A DNA stretch of 5,652 nt from Acidobacteriota bacterium (GCA_021811745.1 JAJZNH010000916.1:1-5652), one strand, 5' to 3'; shown: positions 1 through 5,652, counted from the stretch's first letter. A program made the numbers and translations. Notes: generated from the sequence alone by a model not told the origin.

Positions 1-696
1 TGCCTCCAGCCGCACGATTCCGGTGTCGGCCAGGTCCAGATTCACATCGGTCCGCGCCGGCTGGCCACGCAGCCGGATGCGCCACTGGTTCGGGCTCTCC
101 TGCCAGAAGGAGAGATCCGTGTCGATCAGCGAGAAGGGCAGCTTCTCCGCGCCGTTCTTGAAGTTGATCCGGGAGTTGGTTGCTTCCAGATACGGCAAGG
201 ATGTGGAGTGCAACGGCGAGCCGGGTCGCGCAGCGGCGGTGTGGAAGAGCGGGGTCAGGTTCCAGCGCCCCGATTCGGTCCGTACCACATTCAGGCTCGC
301 CTCATCCACACTCACGCTGCTGATCTCAAGACGCCCGCGCCACAGTGAGAGCAAACGGATGTTCGCAGTCACCGTATTGGCGTGCAGGACCGGCTCAAAG
401 CCGTACGCCGCATCCTCTGCCACGCTCAGGTCCGTCAATATAAACCCGGGCCAGGGCAGCAGACGCAGTTCCACCGAGGAAAGCCGTACCGGCCTTCCGA
501 ACGATGCGGACATCAACTGAGTAATGCGGCTCTTATACCGGCCCAGATTGATGAGAGGAGGTATCAAAAAGCCGGCGAGAAGAATTGCCGCGGCGAGCAA
601 TACCAGCCCCAGCCTGTGCCGTGGCCGGCGTTTGGGCCCTGGTGACGCTGTGCTGCTGGAAGCTGACGTTGCCCGATCGTGCGCGTCGTTGCTCAT
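1..696 (-). CDS. AsmA family protein, N-terminal part (gene runs off the window)
   Basis: The reading frame is open from ATG at 696 to the window edge, giving 232 residues with no stop. Residues 1-29 are a basic, Ser/Thr-rich cytoplasmic segment (PKRRPRHR at 21-28). Residues 30-50 form one membrane helix, followed at once by the AsmA-type start of the periplasmic part: NLGRYKSRI (50-58), FGRPVRLSSVELRLLPWPGF (66-85), VAEDAAYGFEPVLHA (92-106), then SLWRGRLEISSVSVDEASLNVVR (in pieces, 117-139) and GRWNLTPL (143-150). AsmA-like proteins are large, inner-membrane-anchored envelope proteins linked to outer-membrane biogenesis and phospholipid transport; the exact role here is unknown. The start is firm because the TGA of the upstream signal peptidase gene lies in the same frame 24 bases earlier with no other start codon between. 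No clear Shine-Dalgarno is visible in the 21-base gap, so translation may depend on coupling. The C-terminal part of the protein is outside the window. Confidence 0.9.
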   Translation of the reverse strand, partial: MSNDAHDRATSASSSTASPGPKRRPRHRLGLVLLAAAILLAGFLIPPLINLGRYKSRITQLMSASFGRPVRLSSVELRLLPWPGFILTDLSVAEDAAYGFEPVLHANTVTANIRLLSLWRGRLEISSVSVDEASLNVVRTESGRWNLTPLFHTAAARPGSPLHSTSLPYLEATNSRINFKNGAEKLPFSLIDTDLSFWQESPNQWRIRLRGQPARTDVNLDLADTGIVRLEA

Positions 697-717
697 GGTT
701 TCGCGCTGGGTGCCCGC

Positions 718-1557
718 TCAGTGGATGATATGAAAGGTTCGCTTCCAGCGGGTGTCCGTGAAGAAATGCAGCGCCACGTGCCCCATCCATGCCAGTTGAT
801 GAGCCACCCCGGTCTGGTCGTATTCCTCCTCCGAGGTCTTGAACGACCAGTAGTTGAACAGCGGCCGGCCCACGATATTCGCCCTCGGCACAAATCCCCA
901 GAAACGCGAATCGAGGCTGTTGTGGCGGTTGTCGCCCATCATGAAGTACATCCCCGGGGGCACCACCAGATCGCCGTTCTGAATGTAATTGGGGAACGCC
1001 ACCGCCCACGATTCCGTCGATCCCGGTACGTCGCCGGGAGGCACCGCGGGAAAACTGTCGAGAAACTCATTGAAATTATCCGGGGTGGTCGGCTGGGCAT
1101 AGGGCTGAGCCTGCGCCACGCCATTCATGACGACAATGCCGTTACGCAGATGGATGTGATCGCCAGGCACCCCGATCAGGCGCTTCACCAGGAAGAAATA
1201 GCGGGGATTTCCCTCCGCGTCCGGCTCCGGCTCCGGAACCGGTTTGATGAACACCACCACATCGCCGCGCTTCGGTTCGCGATAGTACACCAGCGGCTCA
1301 ATCCACTTGGCCGGCGGCGCCAGGGTAGTGCGATCGACCACCAGGTGGTCGCCAACCAACAGCGTGTTCTCCATCGAGCCCGACGGGATCACGAAGTTCT
1401 GGGCAATAAAGGTGAGAATAAACAGGCCCACGACCAGCACCGAGCAAATGCTGGCAATCGCCTCAAAAGGGGTCTCTTCGACCTTCTCCGGAACCGGAGC
1501 GGTCTCCACGCCTGCCTCGGACTCAGTCTTTGAGGCTGCTCTTTTTTTTGTGGCCAT
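718..1557 (-). CDS. lepB: Signal peptidase I, second copy of the tandem pair
   Basis: Type I signal peptidase, 279 residues, which cleaves signal peptides from exported proteins on the outer face of the cytoplasmic membrane. A charged N-terminal segment (1-30) leads into one membrane helix at about 33-52. Box B is IPSGSMENTLLVGD (57-70) with Ser61 as the expected nucleophile. VKRLIGVPGD (124-133) carries Lys125, the expected general base of the Ser/Lys dyad. GDNRHNSLDSRFWGFVP (208-224) is the conserved C-terminal box. A Pro/Glu-rich insert (PVPEPEPDAEG, 106-116) precedes the Lys box. The protein ends in RWKRTFHIIH, a tail shared with the neighbouring copy. Only one membrane helix is evident, unlike E. 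coli LepB, which has two. The gene starts 51 bases after the other lepB. The ATG at 1557 is the only plausible start in the gap frame, but its Shine-Dalgarno is poor (AGG directly abuts the ATG). Codons 3-6 contain a run of eight A. Confidence 0.96.
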   Translation of the reverse strand: MATKKRAASKTESEAGVETAPVPEKVEETPFEAIASICSVLVVGLFILTFIAQNFVIPSGSMENTLLVGDHLVVDRTTLAPPAKWIEPLVYYREPKRGDVVVFIKPVPEPEPDAEGNPRYFFLVKRLIGVPGDHIHLRNGIVVMNGVAQAQPYAQPTTPDNFNEFLDSFPAVPPGDVPGSTESWAVAFPNYIQNGDLVVPPGMYFMMGDNRHNSLDSRFWGFVPRANIVGRPLFNYWSFKTSEEEYDQTGVAHQLAWMGHVALHFFTDTRWKRTFHIIH

Positions 1558-1608
1558 CCTGTCGCTCTGTGCGGGAATGCTCGAACCTCGATAGGAAATA
1601 CGACCGGA

Positions 1609-2424
1609 TCAGCGGACCACGTGGAAGATGCGATTCCAACGCGCAAACTCCGCGACCCGCGCCGATATTTCTCTCTTGTGTCCGAGTCTATCATCCGTGC
1701 CCTGTTCGACATCGGTGGTCGAGGGCCGGGTGAGCGAGAAATAGATCACCAGCGGGCGGGCGATAATCGCCTGCCGGGGCACGAAGCCCCAGAAGCGGGA
1801 ATCCATGCTGTGGTTGCGGTTGTCGCCGAGCACGAAATACTCCCCCGGCGGCACCACCAGCTCGCTGCGGTTCGTCAGGTGCTGCATCAGTCGCCACCAA
1901 TCCGGGTCAACCTCCGGATCCGTATACACCTTGGCGGGAAAGTCATCGCGGAAGGAATTGGGGGGGGCCGGCTCGAAGGATGCATAGGGCTCGGCCAGCG
2001 GAACATCGTTCACCAGGACATGCCCGTTCTCAATGCGCAGCCGGTCGCCGGGAAGGCCGATGACGCGCTTGACCAGCAGCGGCGGCTGCGAGTGGTGGAA
2101 GACCACGATGTCGCCGCGCTCCACGTTCCGGTACGGCATGATCCATTTGCCGATCGTTCCCGGCGGCGCAAAGATCTGCTTGTTGAAGAGCAGAAAGTCG
2201 CCGACCAGGAGGGTGTGCTCCATGCTCTCGGAGGGGATCAGGAACGGCTGCACCAGGAACGTAAGCACAAACAGCGCGATCACCAGCGTGCGCAGCAGGC
2301 TGGCGAACGCTTCCGGGAGCGTGGGCATTTGGAGGCGAAACTGCCGCCATTCGCTCATCGGTTCTTGTCGCCCTTCTTCCAGCCCTTGACCAACGGGCGG
2401 GTGCTCTTCCACAAGAGTGCTCAT
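1609..2424 (-). CDS. lepB: Signal peptidase I, first copy of the tandem pair
   Basis: Type I signal peptidase, 271 residues from the chosen ATG. One membrane helix lies at about 42-62. Box B is IPSESMEHTLLVGD (63-76) with Ser67 as the expected nucleophile; the residue between the two serines is Glu instead of the Gly of the usual PSGSM. VKRVIGLPGD (118-127) holds the expected general base Lys119. GDNRNHSMDSRFWGFVP (200-216) is the C-terminal box. The tail RWNRIFHVVR matches that of the second copy. All catalytic parts are present, so the enzyme should be active. The frame is open for 29 further codons upstream, inside rnc. I chose the ATG at 2424 because it overlaps the rnc stop as ATGA and has AGGAGGAG at 2443-2436; a later ATG at 2358 (MSEWRQ) would still keep the membrane helix and is the alternative. 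A run of eight C encodes part of EPAPPN (151-156). Confidence 0.95.
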   Translation of the reverse strand: MSTLVEEHPPVGQGLEEGRQEPMSEWRQFRLQMPTLPEAFASLLRTLVIALFVLTFLVQPFLIPSESMEHTLLVGDFLLFNKQIFAPPGTIGKWIMPYRNVERGDIVVFHHSQPPLLVKRVIGLPGDRLRIENGHVLVNDVPLAEPYASFEPAPPNSFRDDFPAKVYTDPEVDPDWWRLMQHLTNRSELVVPPGEYFVLGDNRNHSMDSRFWGFVPRQAIIARPLVIYFSLTRPSTTDVEQGTDDRLGHKREISARVAEFARWNRIFHVVR

Positions 2425-3236
2425 TGCGCTGCAGGCTCCTCCTGCTTCAGTTCGAGCGCCACCGCGCCGGGGAGGTTCGCTTCTCCGGCCTCCAGCCGCT
2501 CGAGCGCGCACCGGGCCGCGTCCTGTTCGGCACGTTTTTTTGTACTCCCCTGGCCCTGTGCCAATGGTTCCGCCGCCTCGCCTGCCGAGGCATTCAAACG
2601 CACTTCAACCACAAACCGCCGCCGGTGCGCAGGCCCGCTTTCGCTGGTCACGTGGTAAACCGGCGATCCTGCATGGGCCGCCTGCAAGTGCTCCTGCAGC
2701 GCCGATTTGAAGTTGCCCAGCGCCGCGCCGGAGCGCAATTCCTCGGCCAGCCGTTCCACCGCCGCGCCCATCACCCGCCGCCGTACGAATCCGCGCACAA
2801 TGTCCAGCCCGGCATCCAGATACAGGGCTCCCACGACGGCTTCCATCGAATCGGAAAGCACGGTGCTCTTGCGCCGCAGCCCGCTGCGCTCCTCGCCTTT
2901 GCTGAGCCGCAGAAAGCTGCCCAGCCCGATCTCTCCCGCCACCTGGGCCATGTGCTGACGGCTTACCAGCAGCGACCGGATGCGAGTCAATTCGCCCTCT
3001 TGCCACTCCGGGTGAAGTCCAAACAGCGTCTCGGCGACAACCAGGTTCAAGACCGCATCGCCCAGAAACTCCAACCGCTCGTTGTCGCCCGCCGCGTCGG
3101 CTTCTTCCGCTCCGGTTTGCTGAGTGATCTGCCTCGCCAGCGAGCGGTGGGTCAGCGCCCGCAGCAGCAGCTCGGGGCTGGCAAACCGATGCCCCAGCAC
3201 CGCCTCGAGTTCTACCAGGTCAGTTTCCCCGCCCAT
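2421..3236 (-). CDS. rnc: Ribonuclease III
   Basis: Endoribonuclease that cuts double-stranded RNA, in the family's usual role in rRNA precursor processing and mRNA turnover; 271 residues, somewhat longer than E. coli RNase III (226). The RNase III domain spans about 6-160. The signature NERLEFLGDAVL (52-63) contains the metal-site acids Glu53, Glu56 and Asp60, and SDSMEAVVGALYLD (128-141) contains Asp129 and Glu132, so the catalytic set is complete. The double-stranded RNA-binding domain runs from about NFKSALQEHLQ (175-185) to GSTKKRAEQDAARCALERL (230-248). Extra length comes from an acidic insert at about 40-51 (TGAEEADAAGD) and a 22-residue tail after the RNA-binding domain. The ATG at 3236 has GGGAG ten bases upstream (3251-3247). 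The gene begins 27 bases after the TPR gene and its TGA overlaps the start of the next lepB, so translation of the two is probably coupled. A run of seven A encodes T-K-K (232-234). Confidence 0.97.
   Translation of the reverse strand: MGGETDLVELEAVLGHRFASPELLLRALTHRSLARQITQQTGAEEADAAGDNERLEFLGDAVLNLVVAETLFGLHPEWQEGELTRIRSLLVSRQHMAQVAGEIGLGSFLRLSKGEERSGLRRKSTVLSDSMEAVVGALYLDAGLDIVRGFVRRRVMGAAVERLAEELRSGAALGNFKSALQEHLQAAHAGSPVYHVTSESGPAHRRRFVVEVRLNASAGEAAEPLAQGQGSTKKRAEQDAARCALERLEAGEANLPGAVALELKQEEPAAQ
2431..2445 (-). promoter_or_regulatory. Hairpin presenting the Shine-Dalgarno of the first lepB
   Basis: The minus strand reads GCAGG-AGGAG-CCTGC: a perfect 5-base-pair stem whose 5-base loop is the Shine-Dalgarno AGGAG. 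It lies in the last codons of rnc (Q-E-E-P-A), six bases before the lepB ATG at 2424. The linear spacing from AGGAG to ATG is 11 bases, on the long side; a folded stem would change the effective distance. It supports the ATG at 2424 and suggests coupled translation with rnc. The fold is inferred from complementarity. Confidence 0.45.
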
Positions 3237-3263
3237 CGGTGCGCGGCTCCCATTGTTCGGAAC

Positions 3264-5078
3264 CTATTGCGGCTTTTCCGTGGCCGCCTGGCCCGAACCG
3301 CCCGCCACGGGCGGGTTCTGTCCGGTCGGCCCCGAAGGCGGTGCTGCATCGCCGCCGGATTCCTCCTCGTCGCAGCTTTCGCCCTTCACCGTATACGCCG
3401 CTTTCACTCCGCGTTCCGCGGCTAGACGCGTGTCCTGCTGGCCGTCGCGCACCGTCAGGGCCTCTTTGTACTCAGCGAGCGCCGCATCGCGCTTGCATTC
3501 GAGATCGAGCATGCGGCCCAGGTAAATGTGAGACCATGCCAGAAGCCGCTGCTCCTTGCTCGTCGCCAGCGTCTCGTTGAAATCTTCTACAGCCTGGTCG
3601 GGGTGGCCGGTCATCAGGTCTGCGCGCGCAAGAATGAAGTGCGCCCGGGCGGCGTCGGCCGTCGACTGCGGCGTCTTCGCCTCCGATGCCAGCACCTGGC
3701 GCGCCATCGCCTCCGCCTCGGCTACGTCCCCGGTCGAAAGCTTCGCCTCGGCCAGGTCCAGGCCCGTCAACTTGTGCGGCTGGCTGCGCTGCAGGACGTC
3801 CTCGTCGGTCTCCTGATCGAACTGAATGTGCTTGGCGCGGTTCACCTGCTGTTGCACGTCCATGCTGTACACCATCTCGCCGATGGTGTCTTTCAGGCTG
3901 GCCGGATCTTTCTCGAACTGGATCAACTGATCGTAAAAATACTGGGTGAGCACAAAGCCCTGGGTCATGTCGTGATAGACCGTAGCCCGGCGCACGTCCT
4001 CCATCTTTCTCTCGACCGCTTCCTGCTCGAGCTCATAGCGCGGCAACTCCGACCGATTCACCCCGGCCGGAATCTTGTAGGGTGCGATGCCGGTGTCCAT
4101 CGTCCGCGCCTCGATCGCCTTGATCAGGCATTCGACCGTGAACGGCACCACGTCGGTGCGATAGCGATAAGCGAACGGCGCATCGGAGACCGCCTTCAGG
4201 ATCGGATTCTCGCGGTCAATGGCGTTCGAGCGCGCGTAGAGAAGCGGATCGATCATGTAGTGCAGGTAGATGTGCCGCACATCCTTCATCGGCACCTGGC
4301 CGTTGACAGGCGAAACCACTGCCACGTAATCCGTCCCATAGATCCGCGCGTTGACCGTGCCCGGCGAGAGCATGGGCTCCACCACCACGATGAACCGGCG
4401 GCCATCGTAGGATGAGGCCGGCATCTTCAGATAAAGGTTCGTCTGCACGATCATGTTCGACAGCGGATCGTGCAGCTTGTCGATCTCTTCGTCGTAGATG
4501 TGGTGGGTGGTAAGCCAGATGCCGTGCAGGTCCACCGCGGCGGCAAAGGCGCGCAGGATCGGCAGCACCTCGAATACCTGCGTCGCGTCGGGCGGCATCT
4601 CGGGCAACGGGACAGTCGATTCCAGTTCCGGAGGCGGCGTCAGGTACAACGAGAGCGAGATGTACTGCGAGACATCCTTCACCGTACCCGTCATGTTGTG
4701 CTGGGCGACGTAAAGGCAGAGCGCATCGCGCTTTTCGCGGGCGGCCTCGCTTTTGGCCAGCGCCTGCTCGATCTCGTCCCGCACCCGCTTGCGGACGGGA
4801 TCGCTCTTTTCAAGACCGGCATCGTAGCCGCAGACATTCAGCGCCGATGCCATGATGAACACCGGCTCGGCGCTGATAAGCGAAATCATCGGGCCGGCCG
4901 GGTCGATCAACGAGGGGGCTTTTTCCCGCACGTACAGCGGCCCCGAGGGTGCGCCCGAAGGTGCGCCCTGGTTCGCGGAACTGCTGGTGGAGCTTTGGCT
5001 GCTCGCGAAGGGAGCGGCGGCCACGCACACCAACGCCGCCCAAAGAAGAATCTGCCGTGAAAATCGACGAAACGTCAT
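3264..5078 (-). CDS. Exported TPR-repeat protein of unknown function
   Basis: 604 residues. Residues 1-28 look like a Sec signal peptide (MTFRRFSRQ, then a hydrophobic core LLWAALVCVAAA, likely cleavage near FASSQ), followed by a Ser/Gly/Pro linker to about 47. Residues 48-430 form a region I do not recognise as a named domain. Its best-defined part is VVVEPMLSPGTVNARIYGTD (231-250), then VRHIYLHYMIDPLLYARSNA (267-286) and VECLIKAIEAR (315-325). HIYLH (269-273) has the HxxxH spacing of zinc peptidases but lacks the catalytic Glu. Residues about 438-565 carry two to three tetratricopeptide-like helical pairs (AEAKLSTGDVAEAEAMARQV, ARAHFILARADLMTGHPDQA, SHIYLGRMLDLECKRDAALA). The last 35 residues are low-complexity Gly/Pro/Ala/Glu. 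An upstream TTG at 5099 would extend the protein by seven residues but falls in the predicted -10 box, so ATG at 5078 is preferred; AGGG lies ten bases before it. It is first in the probable operon and would itself be a substrate of the signal peptidases. Confidence 0.87.
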   Translation of the reverse strand: MTFRRFSRQILLWAALVCVAAAPFASSQSSTSSSANQGAPSGAPSGPLYVREKAPSLIDPAGPMISLISAEPVFIMASALNVCGYDAGLEKSDPVRKRVRDEIEQALAKSEAAREKRDALCLYVAQHNMTGTVKDVSQYISLSLYLTPPPELESTVPLPEMPPDATQVFEVLPILRAFAAAVDLHGIWLTTHHIYDEEIDKLHDPLSNMIVQTNLYLKMPASSYDGRRFIVVVEPMLSPGTVNARIYGTDYVAVVSPVNGQVPMKDVRHIYLHYMIDPLLYARSNAIDRENPILKAVSDAPFAYRYRTDVVPFTVECLIKAIEARTMDTGIAPYKIPAGVNRSELPRYELEQEAVERKMEDVRRATVYHDMTQGFVLTQYFYDQLIQFEKDPASLKDTIGEMVYSMDVQQQVNRAKHIQFDQETDEDVLQRSQPHKLTGLDLAEAKLSTGDVAEAEAMARQVLASEAKTPQSTADAARAHFILARADLMTGHPDQAVEDFNETLATSKEQRLLAWSHIYLGRMLDLECKRDAALAEYKEALTVRDGQQDTRLAAERGVKAAYTVKGESCDEEESGGDAAPPSGPTGQNPPVAGGSGQAATEKPQ

Positions 5079-5098
5079 CAAGAAAAAGCCCTGCAGCA

Positions 5099-5127
5099 AG
5101 TCTAGTGAGTGGCGGAGAAAGGGTCAA
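5099..5127 (-). promoter_or_regulatory. Sigma70-like promoter for the TPR-rnc-lepB-lepB-asmA operon
   Basis: On the minus strand TTGACC (5127-5122, 5 of 6 to TTGACA) is separated by exactly 17 bases from TAGACT (5104-5099, 4 of 6 to TATAAT, keeping the key TA at the start and T at the end). Transcription would start near 5092, leaving a leader of only about 14 bases before the ATG at 5078, with the AGGG at 5092-5089 at its very 5' end. The position between a probable terminator and the first gene of the co-directed cluster fits. Sequence match only. Confidence 0.5.
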
Positions 5128-5186
5128 ACAGAAGAAGGGATAGGAGACAGGGGCCGGGACTGGGAGAAGAAGGAATCGAGGAAGCG

Positions 5187-5265
5187 AAAAAGGCGCTGCC
5201 CGCGGCAACGGACTTGTTTGACAAGCAATCCTCCGCCGAGGCTGTTCGCCTCCTGGCAGCGGGCA
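5187..5265 (-). terminator. Possible terminator of the upstream gene
   Basis: Two overlapping 7-base-pair stems can close the same region on the minus strand: TGCCCGC (5265-5259) with GCGGGCA (5203-5197), or CGCTGCC (5261-5255) with GGCAGCG (5200-5194). The second is followed by CC and then TTTTT (5191-5187). The enclosed stretch holds two small hairpins, GAGGC-GAACA-GCCTC (5252-5238) and CTTGT-CAA-ACAAG (5225-5213). The site begins about 80 bases after the stop of the upstream gene. The long, interrupted loop is not typical of an intrinsic terminator, so this call is tentative. Confidence 0.33.
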
Positions 5266-5347
5266 CACCGGGGTTACTCCGGGACTCTCGGCGGGAAGCA
5301 TCACCGCTGGGTTGGTACGCTTTCCTTCGGTCGCTGGCTCCCCGCCC

Positions 5348-5652
5348 TCACCCGCGGACGGAAACCCCGGAGAAGGCCAGAACCGCCAGTCCGCGGACCG
5401 GCTGGCCCAGGAACTTCGCGGGCTCGAAGACGCTGAACAGCAACAGGTTCTCGACCTCCGAACGCGTGGCCTGGTCGTTCGGGCCGGAGAGTATCCGATA
5501 GTCATACACCTGGCCTGCGTCGTGCGCGTAGGCCTCCACGACCACGGGACTGTTCGTGGCTTCAATCTCATTGGTGCCGGCGCCGCTGGAGAGGTAAAGC
5601 AGCCGCGGCGCGGTCGCGTCGCCCAGCGGCTCGTCGTTGCTGGCCTGCGCCA
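5348..5652 (-). CDS. C-terminal end of a conserved-looking protein of unknown function (start outside window)
   Basis: The frame is open from the window edge (first full codon at 5650) to TGA at 5350-5348, giving 100 residues. The segment reads like an alternating beta-strand domain: RLLYLSSGAGTNEIEATNSP, then VVVEAYAHDAGQVYDYRILS, a polar helix-like stretch (GPNDQATRSEVENLLLFSVF) and a close in EPAKFLGQPVRGLAVLAFSGVSVRG (split here for length: EPAKFLGQPVRG, LAVLAFSGVSVRG). I have an impression of similar C-termini in acidobacterial proteins but cannot name the family. The internal GTG at 5545 is not a convincing start because the frame and the same style of sequence continue upstream. The gene ends 269 bases before the TPR gene, with a possible terminator between, so it probably belongs to a separate transcript in the same direction. 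Confidence 0.72.
   Translation of the reverse strand, partial: AQASNDEPLGDATAPRLLYLSSGAGTNEIEATNSPVVVEAYAHDAGQVYDYRILSGPNDQATRSEVENLLLFSVFEPAKFLGQPVRGLAVLAFSGVSVRG

Larger units (their letters stand above)
5079..5347. other. Non-coding gap with purine/pyrimidine-skewed tract
   Basis: No supported gene lies in this 269-base stretch. It contains the possible terminator (5265-5187) and the promoter (5127-5099). Between them the plus strand is purine-rich (67 of 80 bases over 5111-5190), so the sense (minus) strand is nearly all pyrimidine. AGAAGAAGG occurs twice on the plus strand, at 5130-5138 and 5165-5173, 35 bases apart. From 5266 to 5347 I see nothing definite. Confidence 0.7.

Noticed and set aside
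1558..1608. Possible promoter or terminator between the two lepB genes
   Set aside because: The 51 bases hold only a four-base palindromic repeat (TCGA-ACC-TCGA on the plus strand) and no T-run or paired -35/-10 boxes, so I see no control element to support.
2425..2511. 29-codon N-terminal extension of the first signal peptidase
   Set aside because: The extension is Arg/Gly-rich, lies wholly within rnc and adds no family feature, while the ATG at 2424 has the ATGA overlap and a Shine-Dalgarno sequence.
1621..2658. Long open frame on the plus strand (345 codons) opposite the first lepB
   Set aside because: Its His/Arg-rich translation mirrors the codon pattern of the signal peptidase on the other strand. 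There is no family resemblance and no initiation signal.
2424..3425. Long open frame on the plus strand (333 codons) opposite rnc
   Set aside because: It is antisense to a certain RNase III gene, begins with TTG without a ribosome-binding site, and its Arg/Pro/Gln-rich translation has no recognisable domain. GC-rich genes commonly leave such open frames on the other strand.
4852..5501. Plus-strand open frames across the intergenic gap (4852-5436 and 5109-5501)
   Set aside because: They run through the signal-peptide region of the TPR gene, the promoter and the end of the right-hand gene. The protein sequence is Arg/Lys/Pro-rich low complexity created by the purine tract.
5348..5545. Small separate gene of 65 codons starting with GTG at 5545
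   Set aside because: The same frame stays open to the window edge with matching sequence character, so this is the end of a larger gene.

Overview
The window is GC-rich bacterial DNA in which every convincing gene lies on the minus strand. The pattern of the proteins (an AsmA N-terminus of the type with RPVRLSSVELRLLPWPGF, LepB proteins with a RW-x-R-x-F-H tail, an exported TPR protein with a HIYLH segment) resembles my memory of Acidobacteriota, probably class Terriglobia. That assignment is inferred from protein pattern only; nothing here is a taxonomic marker.

Reading along the minus strand (window right to left): (1) 5652-5348 is the C-terminal end of a protein of unknown function whose start lies outside the window. 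(2) 5347-5079 is a 269-base non-coding gap. It holds an inverted-repeat region followed by a T-run (a possible terminator), a strongly pyrimidine-rich tract on the transcribed-sense strand, and a good sigma70-like promoter (TTGACC, 17 bases, TAGACT). (3) 5078-3264 is an exported TPR protein. (4) 3236-2421 is rnc (ribonuclease III). (5) 2424-1609 is a first signal peptidase I, overlapping rnc by ATGA. (6) 1557-718 is a second, diverged signal peptidase I. (7) 696-1 is the N-terminal part of an AsmA-family membrane-anchored protein that continues beyond the window.

Genes 3 to 7 are separated by 27, -4, 51 and 21 bases and most simply form one operon read from the promoter near 5127-5099. The operon joins RNA processing (RNase III) with protein export (two leader peptidases). 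An exported TPR protein and an AsmA-like envelope protein flank them. The lepB-rnc association is long known from E. coli; the doubled lepB and the flanking genes are the local variation.

I found no mobile element, CRISPR array, tRNA, rRNA or clearly new system. The points worth a second look are small: the paired signal peptidases with different active-site boxes but a shared C-terminal tail, a hairpin that presents the Shine-Dalgarno sequence of the first lepB in its loop, a degenerate HxxxH motif in the TPR protein, and the structured, strand-asymmetric leader region.
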